Notes: generated by a model from the letters alone, not told the origin. 39,410 bases of DNA from an uncultured Eisenbergiella sp. (GCA_947626995.1 CANQUI010000019.1:1-39410), one strand, 5' to 3'; shown: positions 8,120 to 16,381, counted from the first letter of the stretch. Made by a program: numbers and translations.

Positions 8120-8653
8120 CTATACCAGCAGAATCGCCGTCAGACACCCTGCGGCAAGGCAAAGCGCCATCGTGATGCGGTTTGCCTCCCTTTCCGTCTG
8201 CTTTGCCCCCAAAAACGCCTGCTCCATACTTTCCACAAAAGACAAAACCGCCGTCTGCTGCCGCTCCCCGTCCGGATACCAGACCGCTTTGGAAAAGGAA
8301 AGAATCTGCTCCTTCTCCTGTCTGCGAAGTTTTGTGACCGCCAGACAGCGCTGCATTTCTTCCCGCCATACGGTCTCCATATCCGGTCCGCCGCCATCCT
8401 CCAGGCGCGTCCCGATCGTTTCAAACGTCTCTTTGAGCGGACAGGAGGCTCTATCCTCCATCTTCTGCGCGGTCTCCCGAAAAATCACCGGCAGGCAACT
8501 GCGGCTGTAGCCCACCTCTCCCGCGATCAGGGCAAAAGCGCGTGAAAACAGGGCAAGCTGCTCCAATCGCTGCTTTCTTTCCATACAAATGCAAAATCCT
8601 GCGCCGCCGCTTCCCAGGATGGTCAGACAGGCGCCAAAAAGCGGCCACATCAT
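8120..8653 (-). CDS. spoIIIAB: Stage III sporulation protein AB
   Basis: 177 residues with an N-terminal and a C-terminal hydrophobic segment (about 4-22 and 159-176). The cytoplasmic middle resembles type II secretion GspF-like proteins and contains LEQLALFSRAFALIAGEVGY and the ending MALCLAAGCLTAILLV. The ATG at 8653 overlaps the spoIIIAA stop by four bases (ATGA), and AGGAGA precedes it. It presumably works with the SpoIIIAA ATPase at the mother-cell face of the channel. Confidence 0.92.
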   Translation of the reverse strand: MMWPLFGACLTILGSGGAGFCICMERKQRLEQLALFSRAFALIAGEVGYSRSCLPVIFRETAQKMEDRASCPLKETFETIGTRLEDGGGPDMETVWREEMQRCLAVTKLRRQEKEQILSFSKAVWYPDGERQQTAVLSFVESMEQAFLGAKQTEREANRITMALCLAAGCLTAILLV

Positions 8654-9609
8654 AGATTTTCTCCTAAAAGCGAACCGTTTTCATCCAGCACCTGAGCGAC
8701 CCGAAACCTGCCGTCTTCCTTTGACAGGATGAGAAAACGGGAAAAAACCTTCTGGGAAAGGAGGGCTTCCAGAAAACGTTTCCGGCAGACGTCCTCGTAG
8801 GATGCGGCATGCAGCGTCGCCAGTATGCTGCAGCCGCATTTGACGACCTGCTCCAACGCCAGCACATCCTCCTTCGTGCCCAGCTCATCCACCGCCATTG
8901 TCCTGGGCGTCATGGAACGCAGCAGCATGGTCATTCCCTGTGCTTTGGGGCAATTGTCCAGAATATCGGTCCGCCGCCCCACATCGTTTTGCGCAACCCC
9001 CTGGTAACAGCCGGCGATTTCCGATCTCTCGTCCACCACCCCCACCGTCTGTCCCTCGGCCCATTTGCTGCCGTCGGATACCAGTCGGATCAGATCCCGT
9101 AAAAGCGTGGTTTTCCCACAGCCGGGAGGCGAAACGATCAGGGTGTTTAAAAGACGTCCAAAATGGTACACATAAGGCAGCACGCCCTTTGCGCTTCCCT
9201 TTCTTTCATGGGCGACGCGGATATTCAGGCTGGAAACATACCGGATATTTTTCACCGAGCCGTCCGGCCCGGCGATCACTTCTCCCGCAAGACCGATGCG
9301 AAAGCCGCCCTCCGCGCTCACGTATCCCCTTCCCATCTCTTCTTCATGGGCGTAAAGCGAGTACCGGCAGATATGCTTCAGGATCTGGGCAAGTTCTTCC
9401 CGGGAGGAACGATGGGCCCTGTCCTCCCTTTTGGTCGGTCCTCCGTCCCGGTCCCAGAACCATTCTCCGTCCCCCAGATAAACGAAGGTGGGCTGGCCGG
9501 CGCGCAGCCGGATCTCCTGTAATTTTCCCTCCAGCTGCGCTGCTTTTTCCCACGTTTGGCGCATGGTTTCCGGAAACAGCTTCAGCACTCCTTCTCCCGT
9601 CGTTTTCAT
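8650..9609 (-). CDS. spoIIIAA: Stage III sporulation protein AA (ATPase)
   Basis: 319 residues; first gene of the spoIIIA operon. It is the secretion-type ATPase of the mother-cell complex. Walker A is PPGCGKTT at about residues 161-168; Walker B is TMAVDELG, followed by the arginine/histidine-rich region ILATLHAASYEDV. I chose the ATG at 9609, with GGAGG 7 bases upstream; longer readings run into an unrelated proline-rich stretch. No terminator separates it from the upstream P-type ATPase gene (79-base gap). A sigma-E promoter is expected for this operon in spore formers, but I could not identify a convincing one. Confidence 0.94.
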   Translation of the reverse strand: MKTTGEGVLKLFPETMRQTWEKAAQLEGKLQEIRLRAGQPTFVYLGDGEWFWDRDGGPTKREDRAHRSSREELAQILKHICRYSLYAHEEEMGRGYVSAEGGFRIGLAGEVIAGPDGSVKNIRYVSSLNIRVAHERKGSAKGVLPYVYHFGRLLNTLIVSPPGCGKTTLLRDLIRLVSDGSKWAEGQTVGVVDERSEIAGCYQGVAQNDVGRRTDILDNCPKAQGMTMLLRSMTPRTMAVDELGTKEDVLALEQVVKCGCSILATLHAASYEDVCRKRFLEALLSQKVFSRFLILSKEDGRFRVAQVLDENGSLLGENL

Positions 9610-9658
9610 TTTCCCACCTCCCGTTGTTTGCCTCCTTTGCGGATACACGGCGCATATT

Positions 9659-9670
9659 CCAATATATTGG
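9659..9670. other. 12-bp perfect palindrome upstream of spoIIIAA
   Basis: CCAATATATTGG lies 50 bases upstream of the spoIIIAA start, in the only non-coding gap before the operon. It is a possible operator, but a chance palindrome is not excluded. Confidence 0.25.
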
Positions 9671-9688
9671 CCAGGCCCTTTTGTTATG

Positions 9689-12382
9689 TCAGCTCCGTTT
9701 CCCGTCCCCCGCAAGCACGACCAGCAGTTCATGCGCCAGCAGCGGAAACAAAGACAGTCCCCACAGATACAGCCACTCCTTTGGCAGCAGTCTTACGGTC
9801 AGAAAGGCGCGCACCAGAAACGGGATCTCGGTTACCGCAAACTGCAGGGCAAACCCGCACAGACAGGCCAGGATCATCAGCCGGTTTTCAAAAGGATTCC
9901 GCAAAAAGACCGAGCGGTGCACATCCCGCATCCCCACCGCGTGAAACAGCTGCGACATCCCCAGCACGGTAAACGCATAGGTCTGGGCCCGGATCAGGAT
10001 TTGCTTTTCCTCCAGCAGGGCCGCCACATGCAAAAAGGTGACGGGAAGGCCCCGCGCCCTTAACAGCCCGAAGGGGACGGTAAAATAGGCGGCCAGGCTG
10101 ATCAGTCCGATCAGGGCGCCATACAACAGCGTCCGGGAAAGGCCGCCCCGGGAAAACAGGCTTTCCTGCATCGATCTTGGCGGCCGCGACATCAGACGCT
10201 TTCCGTCATTTTTGTCGACGCCCAGCGCCAGCGCGGGCAGGGAATCGGTAATCAGGTTGATCCAGAGAATCTGCACGGATTTTAACGGGGAGGCCAATCC
10301 CAGCAGCACCGCGCCGAACATGGTCAAAATCTCGCCAAGGTTTGAGGACAGCAGGAAAATAACGGATTTTCGGATATTTTCATAGACGCTTCTTCCCTCC
10401 TCAATGGCTTTTTCAATGGTGGCAAAATTGTCGTCCGTCAGGATAATATCCGCGGCCTGGCGGGCCACGTCCGTCCCGTTTTTTCCCATTGCCACGCCTA
10501 CGTCCGCCGCTTTTAAGGAAGGCGCGTCGTTGATGCCGTCCCCGGTCATCGCCACAATATTGCCCGTCTTTTGAAACCCTCTGACGATCCGTACTTTGTC
10601 CGCAGGCGAGACGCGGGCGAAAATGCGGACCCGCCCCAGTCTCTGTAAAAACGCGTCCTCCGGCAGTGCGTTCAGCTCTTCTCCCGTCATACACTGATCC
10701 GGATGGGCGGCGATCCCCAGTTGCTGCGCAATGGCAAAAGCGGTCTGCCGGTGATCCCCGGTGATCATAACGGTAGACACGCCGGCCTTTTTGAAGGTTT
10801 CCACCGCCCCCTTTGCCTCGGTCCGGATCGGATCCTGCATCCCGGCAAGCCCCAGAAAGATCAGGCCCTCTTCCGTCTCCCCGGGTCCCGGCCGGTACGC
10901 CACCGCCAGCGTCCGCAGCGCCCGGGCGGAAAGATCCGATACCGCGGCCTCCGCCTGCCTGCGGTAACTGTCTGTAAAGGGCACCGCCTTTTTGCCCAGC
11001 AGGATATGGCTGCACCGCGCCAGGACCCGATCCGGCGCGCCCTTGGTATAGCAGATCAAACCGGCTTTCCCTGCATGGAAGGTGGACATCATTTTCCGCT
11101 CCGAATCAAAGGGAATCTCCCGGCGGCGCGGCATTTTTTGTTCCATTTGCGTTTTCAGAAACCCATAGCATTCTGCCAGATGCAAAAGCGCCAGTTCCGT
11201 GGGATCCCCAACGGGGGTTCCCATGGGAACTCCCGTTGGTTCCGTTTCGATTCTGGCATCGTTACACAGCGCCATGCCGGTCAGAAATTCCTTTGCTTCC
11301 TCCCTGTCCAGTTCCGCCGCTTTTTGGATCTTCCCGTTCACAAAACAGGAAACCACCGTCATTTTATTACAGGTCAACGTTCCGGTCTTGTCCGAACAGA
11401 CCACGCTGACCGCCCCCAGCGTTTCCACCGAGGGCAGACGCCGCACGATCGTATTGGCGCGCACCATGCGGGTCACGCTCAAGGCCAGACAGAGGGTGAC
11501 CACCGCCGGCAGTCCCTCCGGCACAGCCGCCACGGCAAGGGAAATGGCAATCAGGAGCATCTCGAATACATTCCGGTGCTGCAAAATAGCCAGTACGAAC
11601 AAAACAACGCAGATCCCAAGGGACAACAGGCTCAATATCTTTCCCAGATCGCCCAGCCGTTTTTGCAGCGGCGTCATCTCCTCCCGGTTGTTCGTCAGCA
11701 TGGCGGCGATCTTTCCGATTTCCGTCTGCATACCGGTGGCCGTCACCATCCCCATGCCGCGCCCCTTAGTGACCACAGTGGACATAAAGGCCATATTCCG
11801 CCTATCCCCCAACGCAAGTCGGACGCCCTTTTTATTAGCCAAAGGCGCGCAAAAGGCGGCGTCCTTTGGCACCGGCGCGGCTTCTCCGGTCAGCGCAGAT
11901 TCATCCGTCTGAAGGCTTTCCGTCTCCAGCAGACGCAGATCCGCAGGAACCTGACGTCCGGCTTCCAGACGGACCAGGTCTCCGGGCACCAGCTCTGCCG
12001 CAGGGATCCTTCGCTCTATCCCGCCCCGGATCACCAGCGCCTGCGGCCGCGTCAGTTTTTTCAGAGAGTCCAGCGCCCGCTTTGCCTTCCCCTCCTGCAG
12101 CATGCCCACAAAAGCGTTGCATACGACCACCGCTATGATAATAACTGCGTCGCTCAGCTCATGCAGAAGAGCGGAGATTGCGGCCGCGGCCAGCAGTACA
12201 TAGATCAGCGGATCGTTCAGCTGCTCCAGAAAGGATTCCACCGGCATCTTCGGCGTCCGTTCCGTTAACTCGTTGCGCCCGGTTTTTCCCAGGCGGTTTT
12301 GCGCCTCTACCTCAGAGAGCCCCCGTTTGCCGTCGCTTTCCTGTATCCTGCAGGTTTCCTGAATCGTTTTGGTTTCGAACAT
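9689..12382 (-). CDS. P-type cation-transporting ATPase, Ca2+-type (class II)
   Basis: 897 residues. It has all P-type landmarks: an A-domain TGE loop (LTGEAAPV), the fourth membrane segment AAVPEGLPAVVT with the ion-binding glutamate, the phosphorylated aspartate in CSDKTGTLT at about residue 331, the nucleotide-domain KGAPDRVL, and TGDGINDAPSLKAADVG. Four to six hydrophobic segments at the C-terminal end fit class IIA/IIB pumps. The PEGLP and N-terminal cation-ATPase region make calcium export most likely; manganese, or Na+/K+-type substrates, are not excluded. I chose the ATG at 12382, with AAGGAG 5 bases upstream. It is separated from the TlpA-like gene by a terminator, so it has its own promoter near a large inverted repeat. 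Confidence 0.93.
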   Translation of the reverse strand: MFETKTIQETCRIQESDGKRGLSEVEAQNRLGKTGRNELTERTPKMPVESFLEQLNDPLIYVLLAAAAISALLHELSDAVIIIAVVVCNAFVGMLQEGKAKRALDSLKKLTRPQALVIRGGIERRIPAAELVPGDLVRLEAGRQVPADLRLLETESLQTDESALTGEAAPVPKDAAFCAPLANKKGVRLALGDRRNMAFMSTVVTKGRGMGMVTATGMQTEIGKIAAMLTNNREEMTPLQKRLGDLGKILSLLSLGICVVLFVLAILQHRNVFEMLLIAISLAVAAVPEGLPAVVTLCLALSVTRMVRANTIVRRLPSVETLGAVSVVCSDKTGTLTCNKMTVVSCFVNGKIQKAAELDREEAKEFLTGMALCNDARIETEPTGVPMGTPVGDPTELALLHLAECYGFLKTQMEQKMPRRREIPFDSERKMMSTFHAGKAGLICYTKGAPDRVLARCSHILLGKKAVPFTDSYRRQAEAAVSDLSARALRTLAVAYRPGPGETEEGLIFLGLAGMQDPIRTEAKGAVETFKKAGVSTVMITGDHRQTAFAIAQQLGIAAHPDQCMTGEELNALPEDAFLQRLGRVRIFARVSPADKVRIVRGFQKTGNIVAMTGDGINDAPSLKAADVGVAMGKNGTDVARQAADIILTDDNFATIEKAIEEGRSVYENIRKSVIFLLSSNLGEILTMFGAVLLGLASPLKSVQILWINLITDSLPALALGVDKNDGKRLMSRPPRSMQESLFSRGGLSRTLLYGALIGLISLAAYFTVPFGLLRARGLPVTFLHVAALLEEKQILIRAQTYAFTVLGMSQLFHAVGMRDVHRSVFLRNPFENRLMILACLCGFALQFAVTEIPFLVRAFLTVRLLPKEWLYLWGLSLFPLLAHELLVVLAGDGKRS

Positions 12383-12422
12383 CCTCTCTCCTTTCCGAAA
12401 CGATACGTCCTGCCCTAAAAAA

Positions 12423-12468
12423 GGCATAGGCCGTACCGGTGAGCCTGTACACTGGTACAACCTATGCC
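12423..12468. promoter_or_regulatory. Nested inverted repeat upstream of the Ca2+-type ATPase
   Basis: The outer arms GGCATAGG and CCTATGCC (12423-12430, 12461-12468) and the inner arms GTACC and GGTAC (12433-12437, 12454-12458) are separated by a symmetric 2-base mismatch. The 16-base centre is GGTGAGCCTGTACACT. It lies 41 bases upstream of the ATPase start and after the preceding terminator, so it is in the likely promoter or leader. It could be a protein operator or an RNA stem. Confidence 0.45.
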
Positions 12469-12510
12469 CGACGGATGCCGTTTATGCCGCCGGCTTTTTC
12501 AAGAAGCGCG

Positions 12511-12536
12511 AAAAAAGGCGCCGGGGGCCCGGCGCC
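12511..12536 (-). terminator. Intrinsic terminator after the TlpA-like gene
   Basis: On the minus strand GGCGCCGG, a four-base loop GCCC and CCGGCGCC are followed directly by TTTTTT. It is 22 bases downstream of the TlpA-like stop codon. It ends the polyferredoxin-TlpA transcript and isolates the ATPase gene. Confidence 0.85.
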
Positions 12537-12558
12537 AAACGCATGGCATGATATCCTT

Positions 12559-13659
12559 TTATGACTCGTTTGCACTTTTTTCTTCCAGGATCTCATATCG
12601 CTTCTCGATCTCGTTGATCCATTCTTCTTTTTCGCGGAATCCTATGACCATATCGCCCACCTGCTCTCCCTTTTCATTCACAAAAACCGTAGTGGGAAAG
12701 GCCACGACGCTTTTAGCGATAAAGTGTTCCATCAGGTCTCCGGCGGGAATCAGATGATGATACGTATCCGCGCCGGTCTCCGCCACCAGTTCCAGCGCCA
12801 TATCATACAGCGTCTGATTGATCGATCCGGTATTCCTGTCCACGATATCCGCGCAGACTCCCACGATCTGAAAACCACGATCCTCATATTCCGTCTGCAG
12901 CTGCGCCAGATCCGGCATTTCATTCAGGCATGGCCCGCAAAAAGTGCCCCATACGTTGACCAGCGTCAATTGATGGTCCGCAAAGATACTCTGATCCGCC
13001 GGTTCTCCGGATAGCTCCTGCGCGGTAAATTGCAGAAACGCATCCGTCCTCTCCCCTGTAATCGAATGTTGCCCCGTAAAAATATAAAAAATGCTGGCGG
13101 TGATCAATGCGCTCCGCAGAACCTGCCCTTTGATCTTATTCCAGAATACGGCGGCTCCTGCTTTCTCTTTCTTTTTCTTTTCCGTTTTCTCCGCGTTGCC
13201 CATCATGATTGCAACGGCCACCAGACACAGCAGCGACACGAGCAGTTCGGGAAATATAAGGATACATTCGTAAAGAAAGATCCTAAGCTGCAGCTGGATA
13301 AAAGAAGCCGAACCAAACCAGAAAATGAAATTGAGCAGCAGAAAAACGAAATATACGATCGTTGCCATTCCCCCGTAAAACAGCTGCAGACGATCCTCGT
13401 CCCCCTTCTTGCGGACAGGAAGAATCTGCCAGGAAAAACGCAGGGACGAGAGAAGCCCAAAGAATCCGAAAAGCGCCATAATAATGGCGTAAACATATTG
13501 CGACACGGATGTCGGTCCTGTTTCCAACTGAAACCGGATCTCAGATCCCATGAAATACAGGATCATCACCAGACAGACCACGGTTGTGAACATACTGATC
13601 ACGCCCACAACCCATCTGCCTATTCTTATTTTATTTGAAGCATTTTGATTGTTTTCCAT
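12559..13659 (-). CDS. Membrane-anchored TlpA-like thioredoxin-fold protein
   Basis: 366 residues in two parts. Residues 1-200 carry about five hydrophobic segments (near 14-36, 54-72, 97-117, 126-152, 181-195) and a lysine-rich loop at 157-168. Residues 215-355 form a TlpA/ResA-like domain: VWGTFCGPCLNEMPDL, with Cys241 and Cys244 as the redox CXXC, the typical helix and insertion, and a cis-proline loop VVAFPTTVF. The redox domain probably faces outside and exchanges thiols or disulfides. It lies 83 bases downstream of a NapH-like polyferredoxin that could feed it electrons, and a terminator follows. The fusion of this multi-pass region with TlpA is not one I can name; it might act like a CcdA/TlpA pair in one chain. 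Confidence 0.85.
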   Translation of the reverse strand: MENNQNASNKIRIGRWVVGVISMFTTVVCLVMILYFMGSEIRFQLETGPTSVSQYVYAIIMALFGFFGLLSSLRFSWQILPVRKKGDEDRLQLFYGGMATIVYFVFLLLNFIFWFGSASFIQLQLRIFLYECILIFPELLVSLLCLVAVAIMMGNAEKTEKKKKEKAGAAVFWNKIKGQVLRSALITASIFYIFTGQHSITGERTDAFLQFTAQELSGEPADQSIFADHQLTLVNVWGTFCGPCLNEMPDLAQLQTEYEDRGFQIVGVCADIVDRNTGSINQTLYDMALELVAETGADTYHHLIPAGDLMEHFIAKSVVAFPTTVFVNEKGEQVGDMVIGFREKEEWINEIEKRYEILEEKSANES

Positions 13660-13685
13660 CGCGTTCCCTCCTGCCGATTTTAATT

Positions 13686-13737
13686 CTACCCGTCTGATCG
13701 GACGCAGGTAGCCTTATATGTACGGACTTTCTACATA
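13686..13737. other. Two short inverted repeats between polyferredoxin and TlpA-like genes
   Basis: The arms CTACC-CGTC and GACG-GGTAG (13686-13711, two extra bases on one side) and TATGTA with TACATA (13717-13722, 13732-13737) fill the 83-base gap. Neither has a T-run. They may be RNA stems that adjust processing or relative expression of the two genes; nothing firmer can be said. Confidence 0.3.
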
Positions 13738-13742
13738 CGTTC

Positions 13743-14774
13743 TCATCCGATCCCGATACACTCCAGGCAGATGTTGACCGCCTTGTTGAGCACAATGCTC
13801 ACTTCATTCTGCCAGACGCCCAAAGCAATCAGCACCACAGAAAAAGCCAGCACTCCCCAGCGTAAAATCCGCATCCTCTTTTCCTTTTTCTCATCCCCGC
13901 ATTTTACCACCGGGCATTTTTTCAGCGCTTCCTTTGCAGTCGTCATGATGGCGCTCTTAGGACAGGCCGCCACGCACTGTCCGCATCGAATACATTCGGC
14001 GCTGTTGGGCGTCTCCCATGTCTTGACATCCATCGGACAGGCCTTCTGACAGGCGCCGCACTTTACACACGCCTCCTGATCCACCTTGAGCCGGTAAAAA
14101 GAAATCGGATTGAAAACGCCGTACAGCGCGCCCAGCGGGCAGAGATATTTACAGAAAGGACGGCTGTATTTAATGGACAGAAAGATGATTACAAACAACA
14201 GCCATGTCTTCCAGCGGAACAAAACGGCCGCACAGCTGCGGATCCCGGAATTGGCGATCACCAGCGGGATTCCTCCCAGAAGCGTGCCGCTGGGGCAGAT
14301 CCATTTACAAAACCAGGGGACGCCGGCCGTGCCGTCTTTTACAAAATAAGGCAGGATCAGAACGAACATCAGCAGGATCACATATTTTAATTTTCTAAGA
14401 TACCGATCTCCCGGCATATTCTTTTGTCTGCTCTTGAGCGGGATCTTGTGCAGCAGATCCTGCACAAAACCAAAGGGGCACATCCAGCCGCAGATAAAGC
14501 GGCCCAGCAGAGTGCCGAACGCCATCAGAAAACCGAATACATAACAGGAGACTCGAAAAGAACCGCTGTCAAGCACCGCCTGAAGCGATCCGATGGGGCA
14601 GGCGTACAAAGCACCCGGACAGGAATAACAGTTCAGTCCCGGCACACATAGCGCCTTGGTCTTCCCCGTATAGATTTTGCCCTGCAGATATCCTGTCGCA
14701 TATCCGTTTGTCAACGCAAACCAGGCCGCCTGGAACCAGTGACGCAGATTACCGCGTTTCTTTGGTTGACTCAT
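13743..14774 (-). CDS. NapH/YccM-like membrane 4Fe-4S polyferredoxin
   Basis: 343 residues. About five membrane segments alternate with cysteine motifs typical of NapH/NosR/YccM-type proteins: CYSCPGALYACP, CGWMCPFGF, CKWICPSGT and CKYLCPLGALYG. Two classical 4Fe-4S sets follow, CVKCGACQKACP and CIRCGQCVAACP (about residues 236-272). A final hydrophobic segment ends near CLECIGIG. Such proteins pass electrons through or along the membrane. With the TlpA-like protein next to it, reduction of an extracytoplasmic thiol system is a reasonable inference. I chose the ATG at 14774, with GGAGG 8 bases upstream; an in-frame GTG at 14798 has no ribosome site. Confidence 0.9.
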   Translation of the reverse strand: MSQPKKRGNLRHWFQAAWFALTNGYATGYLQGKIYTGKTKALCVPGLNCYSCPGALYACPIGSLQAVLDSGSFRVSCYVFGFLMAFGTLLGRFICGWMCPFGFVQDLLHKIPLKSRQKNMPGDRYLRKLKYVILLMFVLILPYFVKDGTAGVPWFCKWICPSGTLLGGIPLVIANSGIRSCAAVLFRWKTWLLFVIIFLSIKYSRPFCKYLCPLGALYGVFNPISFYRLKVDQEACVKCGACQKACPMDVKTWETPNSAECIRCGQCVAACPKSAIMTTAKEALKKCPVVKCGDEKKEKRMRILRWGVLAFSVVLIALGVWQNEVSIVLNKAVNICLECIGIG

Positions 14775-14811
14775 AGATGTTGCCTCCTCTGTTTTCACTT
14801 TTAATCGTTAG

Positions 14812-14824
14812 TGATAGCATATCA
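14812..14824. promoter_or_regulatory. Candidate operator upstream of the polyferredoxin gene
   Basis: The inverted repeat TGATA-GCA-TATCA overlaps a possible minus-strand -10 (TATGAT, 14821-14826) that has no recognisable -35. The arrangement would suit repressor or activator control of the polyferredoxin-TlpA pair. It is short, so chance is possible. Confidence 0.3.
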
Positions 14825-14850
14825 TAATTTTTTCTTCTTCGGATTGCCGT

Positions 14851-15204
14851 TCACGTCGCATCCAGGTCATTATACGACGCTTTGCTTGCCAGATAATTGC
14901 GGCCCACCTGCGCCCGGGCTTCCAGGAGAAGACGGAGATTTTCTTCCGCCTCATAATTGCCGTTTATCAGATACCCTACCGACGTCCCCATGGTCATGGT
15001 GCGATGCCCGTTGCAAAACTACCTGTCGTCGTAGAGCTTAAAGGACGTGCCCATGGAATGATCCCGGCAGTTTTGTTCGATAAAGCGATGCAGCTGCCAG
15101 GGCGCCAGAAACGTATAGACCGGATAGGAAAACAACACAAGATCCGCCTTTTGTATCGTATGTATGGCCCGGGACATCTCCTTTTCACAGGCTTTGATTT
15201 TCTG
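14851..15204 (-). pseudogene. Flavodoxin-fold NAD(P)H:FMN reductase-like pseudogene
   Basis: Reading the minus strand gives a flavodoxin-fold fragment (KADLVLFSYPVYTFLAPWQ, then HRFIEQNC) that runs into a TAG at 15019-15021. In the same frame it resumes as MGTSVGYLINGNYEAEENLR and RAQVGRNYLA, ending at a TGA at 14851. The N-terminal nucleotide-binding part and much of the middle are missing, and there is no ribosome site. The intact family has about 180-270 residues and reduces FMN or quinones, often with iron-sulfur partners. It lies directly upstream of the polyferredoxin gene, so an intact ancestor may have been part of the same redox group. The upstream edge merges into a palindromic repeat. 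Confidence 0.75.
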
Positions 15205-15210
15205 CCCCTT

Positions 15211-15291
15211 CGGAGCGTTTACGCGACGGGGCGACGAGAAATTCGTGAATCCGATTTCTCGTCTGCCCTCAAAGCAATTTGTGACGCTCCG
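15211..15291. repeat. Structured palindromic repeat element (long form)
   Basis: It is a nested palindrome. The outer arms are CGGAGCGT (15211-15218) and ACGCTCCG (15284-15291); the middle arms are GGGGC (15228-15232) and GCCCT (15265-15269). The inner perfect 10-bp arms GACGAGAAAT and ATTTCTCGTC (15233-15242, 15254-15263) enclose an 11-base loop. It encodes nothing obvious. A shortened relative lies at 7424-7460. The layout resembles small non-autonomous hairpin elements (REP or MITE-like); that class is an inference. Confidence 0.7.
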
Positions 15292-15399
15292 GCAAAAATT
15301 CCGTCTCCTGCGCGGCGTTTTTCTTTTACGGCATAATCCCTGCGTCTTGAATACCCCCGTTTTGTCTGTCCTGCCAAAGAAGCCGCCAAAAAGACGGTT

Positions 15400-15855
15400 T
15401 TAAGCGCCGGAAAGAAACCCCATCGCCCAATAAATCAGCCCCAGCAGCCAGCTGGTAAAAATACCGTACAAAATCACCGGCCCCGCGATGGTAAAAATCT
15501 TGCAGCCGATGCCAAACACCTGCCCCTCCTTTTTAAATTCGATCGCGGGGGCGGCTACCGAATTGGCGAATCCGGTGATGGGAACCAACGCCCCCGCGCC
15601 GCCCCATTTGGTAATGGACGGATAGAGATTCAGGCCGGTAAGCAGCACCGAGAGCAGGACCAGCACCAACGAACAGACGCTGCCCGCCGTCTCCTGGTCC
15701 ATGCCCGCCGCCTTCATATAATTCAGGATTCCCTGCCCGATCACACAGATAATCCCGCCGGTGAGAAACGCCCGGAACATCTGCACCGGCAGACTGTGGG
15801 TGGGCGTGACCTCCTTGACATATTGCTGATACTGTTTCTTTTGCGTTTCGTCCAT
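15400..15855 (-). CDS. spoVAC: Stage V sporulation protein AC
   Basis: 151 residues, the family length. SpoVAC is an inner-forespore-membrane protein of the SpoVA channel that moves dipicolinic acid and Ca2+ during spore formation and germination. A polar N-terminus (MDETQKKQYQQYVKEVTPTH) is followed by four or five membrane segments including FLTGGIICVIGQGILNYMK, GAGALVPITGFANSVAAPAI and EFKKEGQVFGIGCKIFTIAG, which are family hallmarks. It is 18 bases downstream of spoVAB. Unusually, no spoVAD or spoVAE follows: the next DNA is the repeat and pseudogene, and no clear terminator is visible after the stop codon. Confidence 0.94.
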   Translation of the reverse strand: MDETQKKQYQQYVKEVTPTHSLPVQMFRAFLTGGIICVIGQGILNYMKAAGMDQETAGSVCSLVLVLLSVLLTGLNLYPSITKWGGAGALVPITGFANSVAAPAIEFKKEGQVFGIGCKIFTIAGPVILYGIFTSWLLGLIYWAMGFLSGA

Positions 15856-15873
15856 GATCCGTTCCTCTCTTTC

Positions 15874-16347
15874 TTACAATACGGTCTGATAGATACCGAA
15901 GATAAAATAAAGCAGACTCCCGGCAAGCTTCCCCAGCGCCACCGCCAACACCATAAGGCCCAGTCCGTGACGAAAACCGATTCTCCTTGTGAGGATCGGT
16001 ATGGAATCCAGCATTTCCGCGATGGCAAGCGCCAGGCAGCCCACGAAAATCCCGGCAAAAAGGCCAAACAGAGAAAGCGCTGTAGGCGCCGCAGCCCTGA
16101 CAACCGGTCCCAGGCGCGCCATTTCCTGCAGCCCTGCGCTCTTTTCCCGGACAAAAATGCTCAGAAAATCGCCGGCGAGGGTGCCAAGCACGATCATTTC
16201 CTCATACAGGAAAATATGCCGTCCCGTGTGCGTTTTCCCGGCAAAGCGCGGCACCAGGCCCACCGAAAGCAATACCGTAAACACGCCCGCGGAAACCAGC
16301 ACGCCCGCGCTTACGCCCAGAATCCCCAAAAAAATCTGCCGTCCCAT
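15874..16347 (-). CDS. spoVAB: Stage V sporulation protein AB
   Basis: 157 residues, all hydrophobic, with four or five membrane segments. The C-terminal half has the family signature ALAIAEMLDSIPILTRRIGF and ends with a segment containing GKLAGSLLYFIFG. I chose the ATG at 16347, with AAGGA 7 bases upstream; a longer reading from 16401 starts in the promoter region and is basic and non-membrane. It is separated from spoVAA by a strong terminator and seems to have its own forespore-type promoter. Confidence 0.9.
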   Translation of the reverse strand: MGRQIFLGILGVSAGVLVSAGVFTVLLSVGLVPRFAGKTHTGRHIFLYEEMIVLGTLAGDFLSIFVREKSAGLQEMARLGPVVRAAAPTALSLFGLFAGIFVGCLALAIAEMLDSIPILTRRIGFRHGLGLMVLAVALGKLAGSLLYFIFGIYQTVL

Positions 16348-16381
16348 CCCAAAATCCTTCCTTTCCTTTCCTCGTCCTTTC

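Noticed and set aside
9610-9688. Sigma-E promoter for the spoIIIA operon
   Set aside because: ATATATT is present, but no CATACA-type -10 lies at the right spacing, so I do not annotate it.
10703-12268. Long open frame of 521 codons on the plus strand
   Set aside because: It is antisense to the P-type ATPase gene. Its translation is proline-, arginine- and histidine-rich with no domain, as expected from the reverse of a GC-rich gene.
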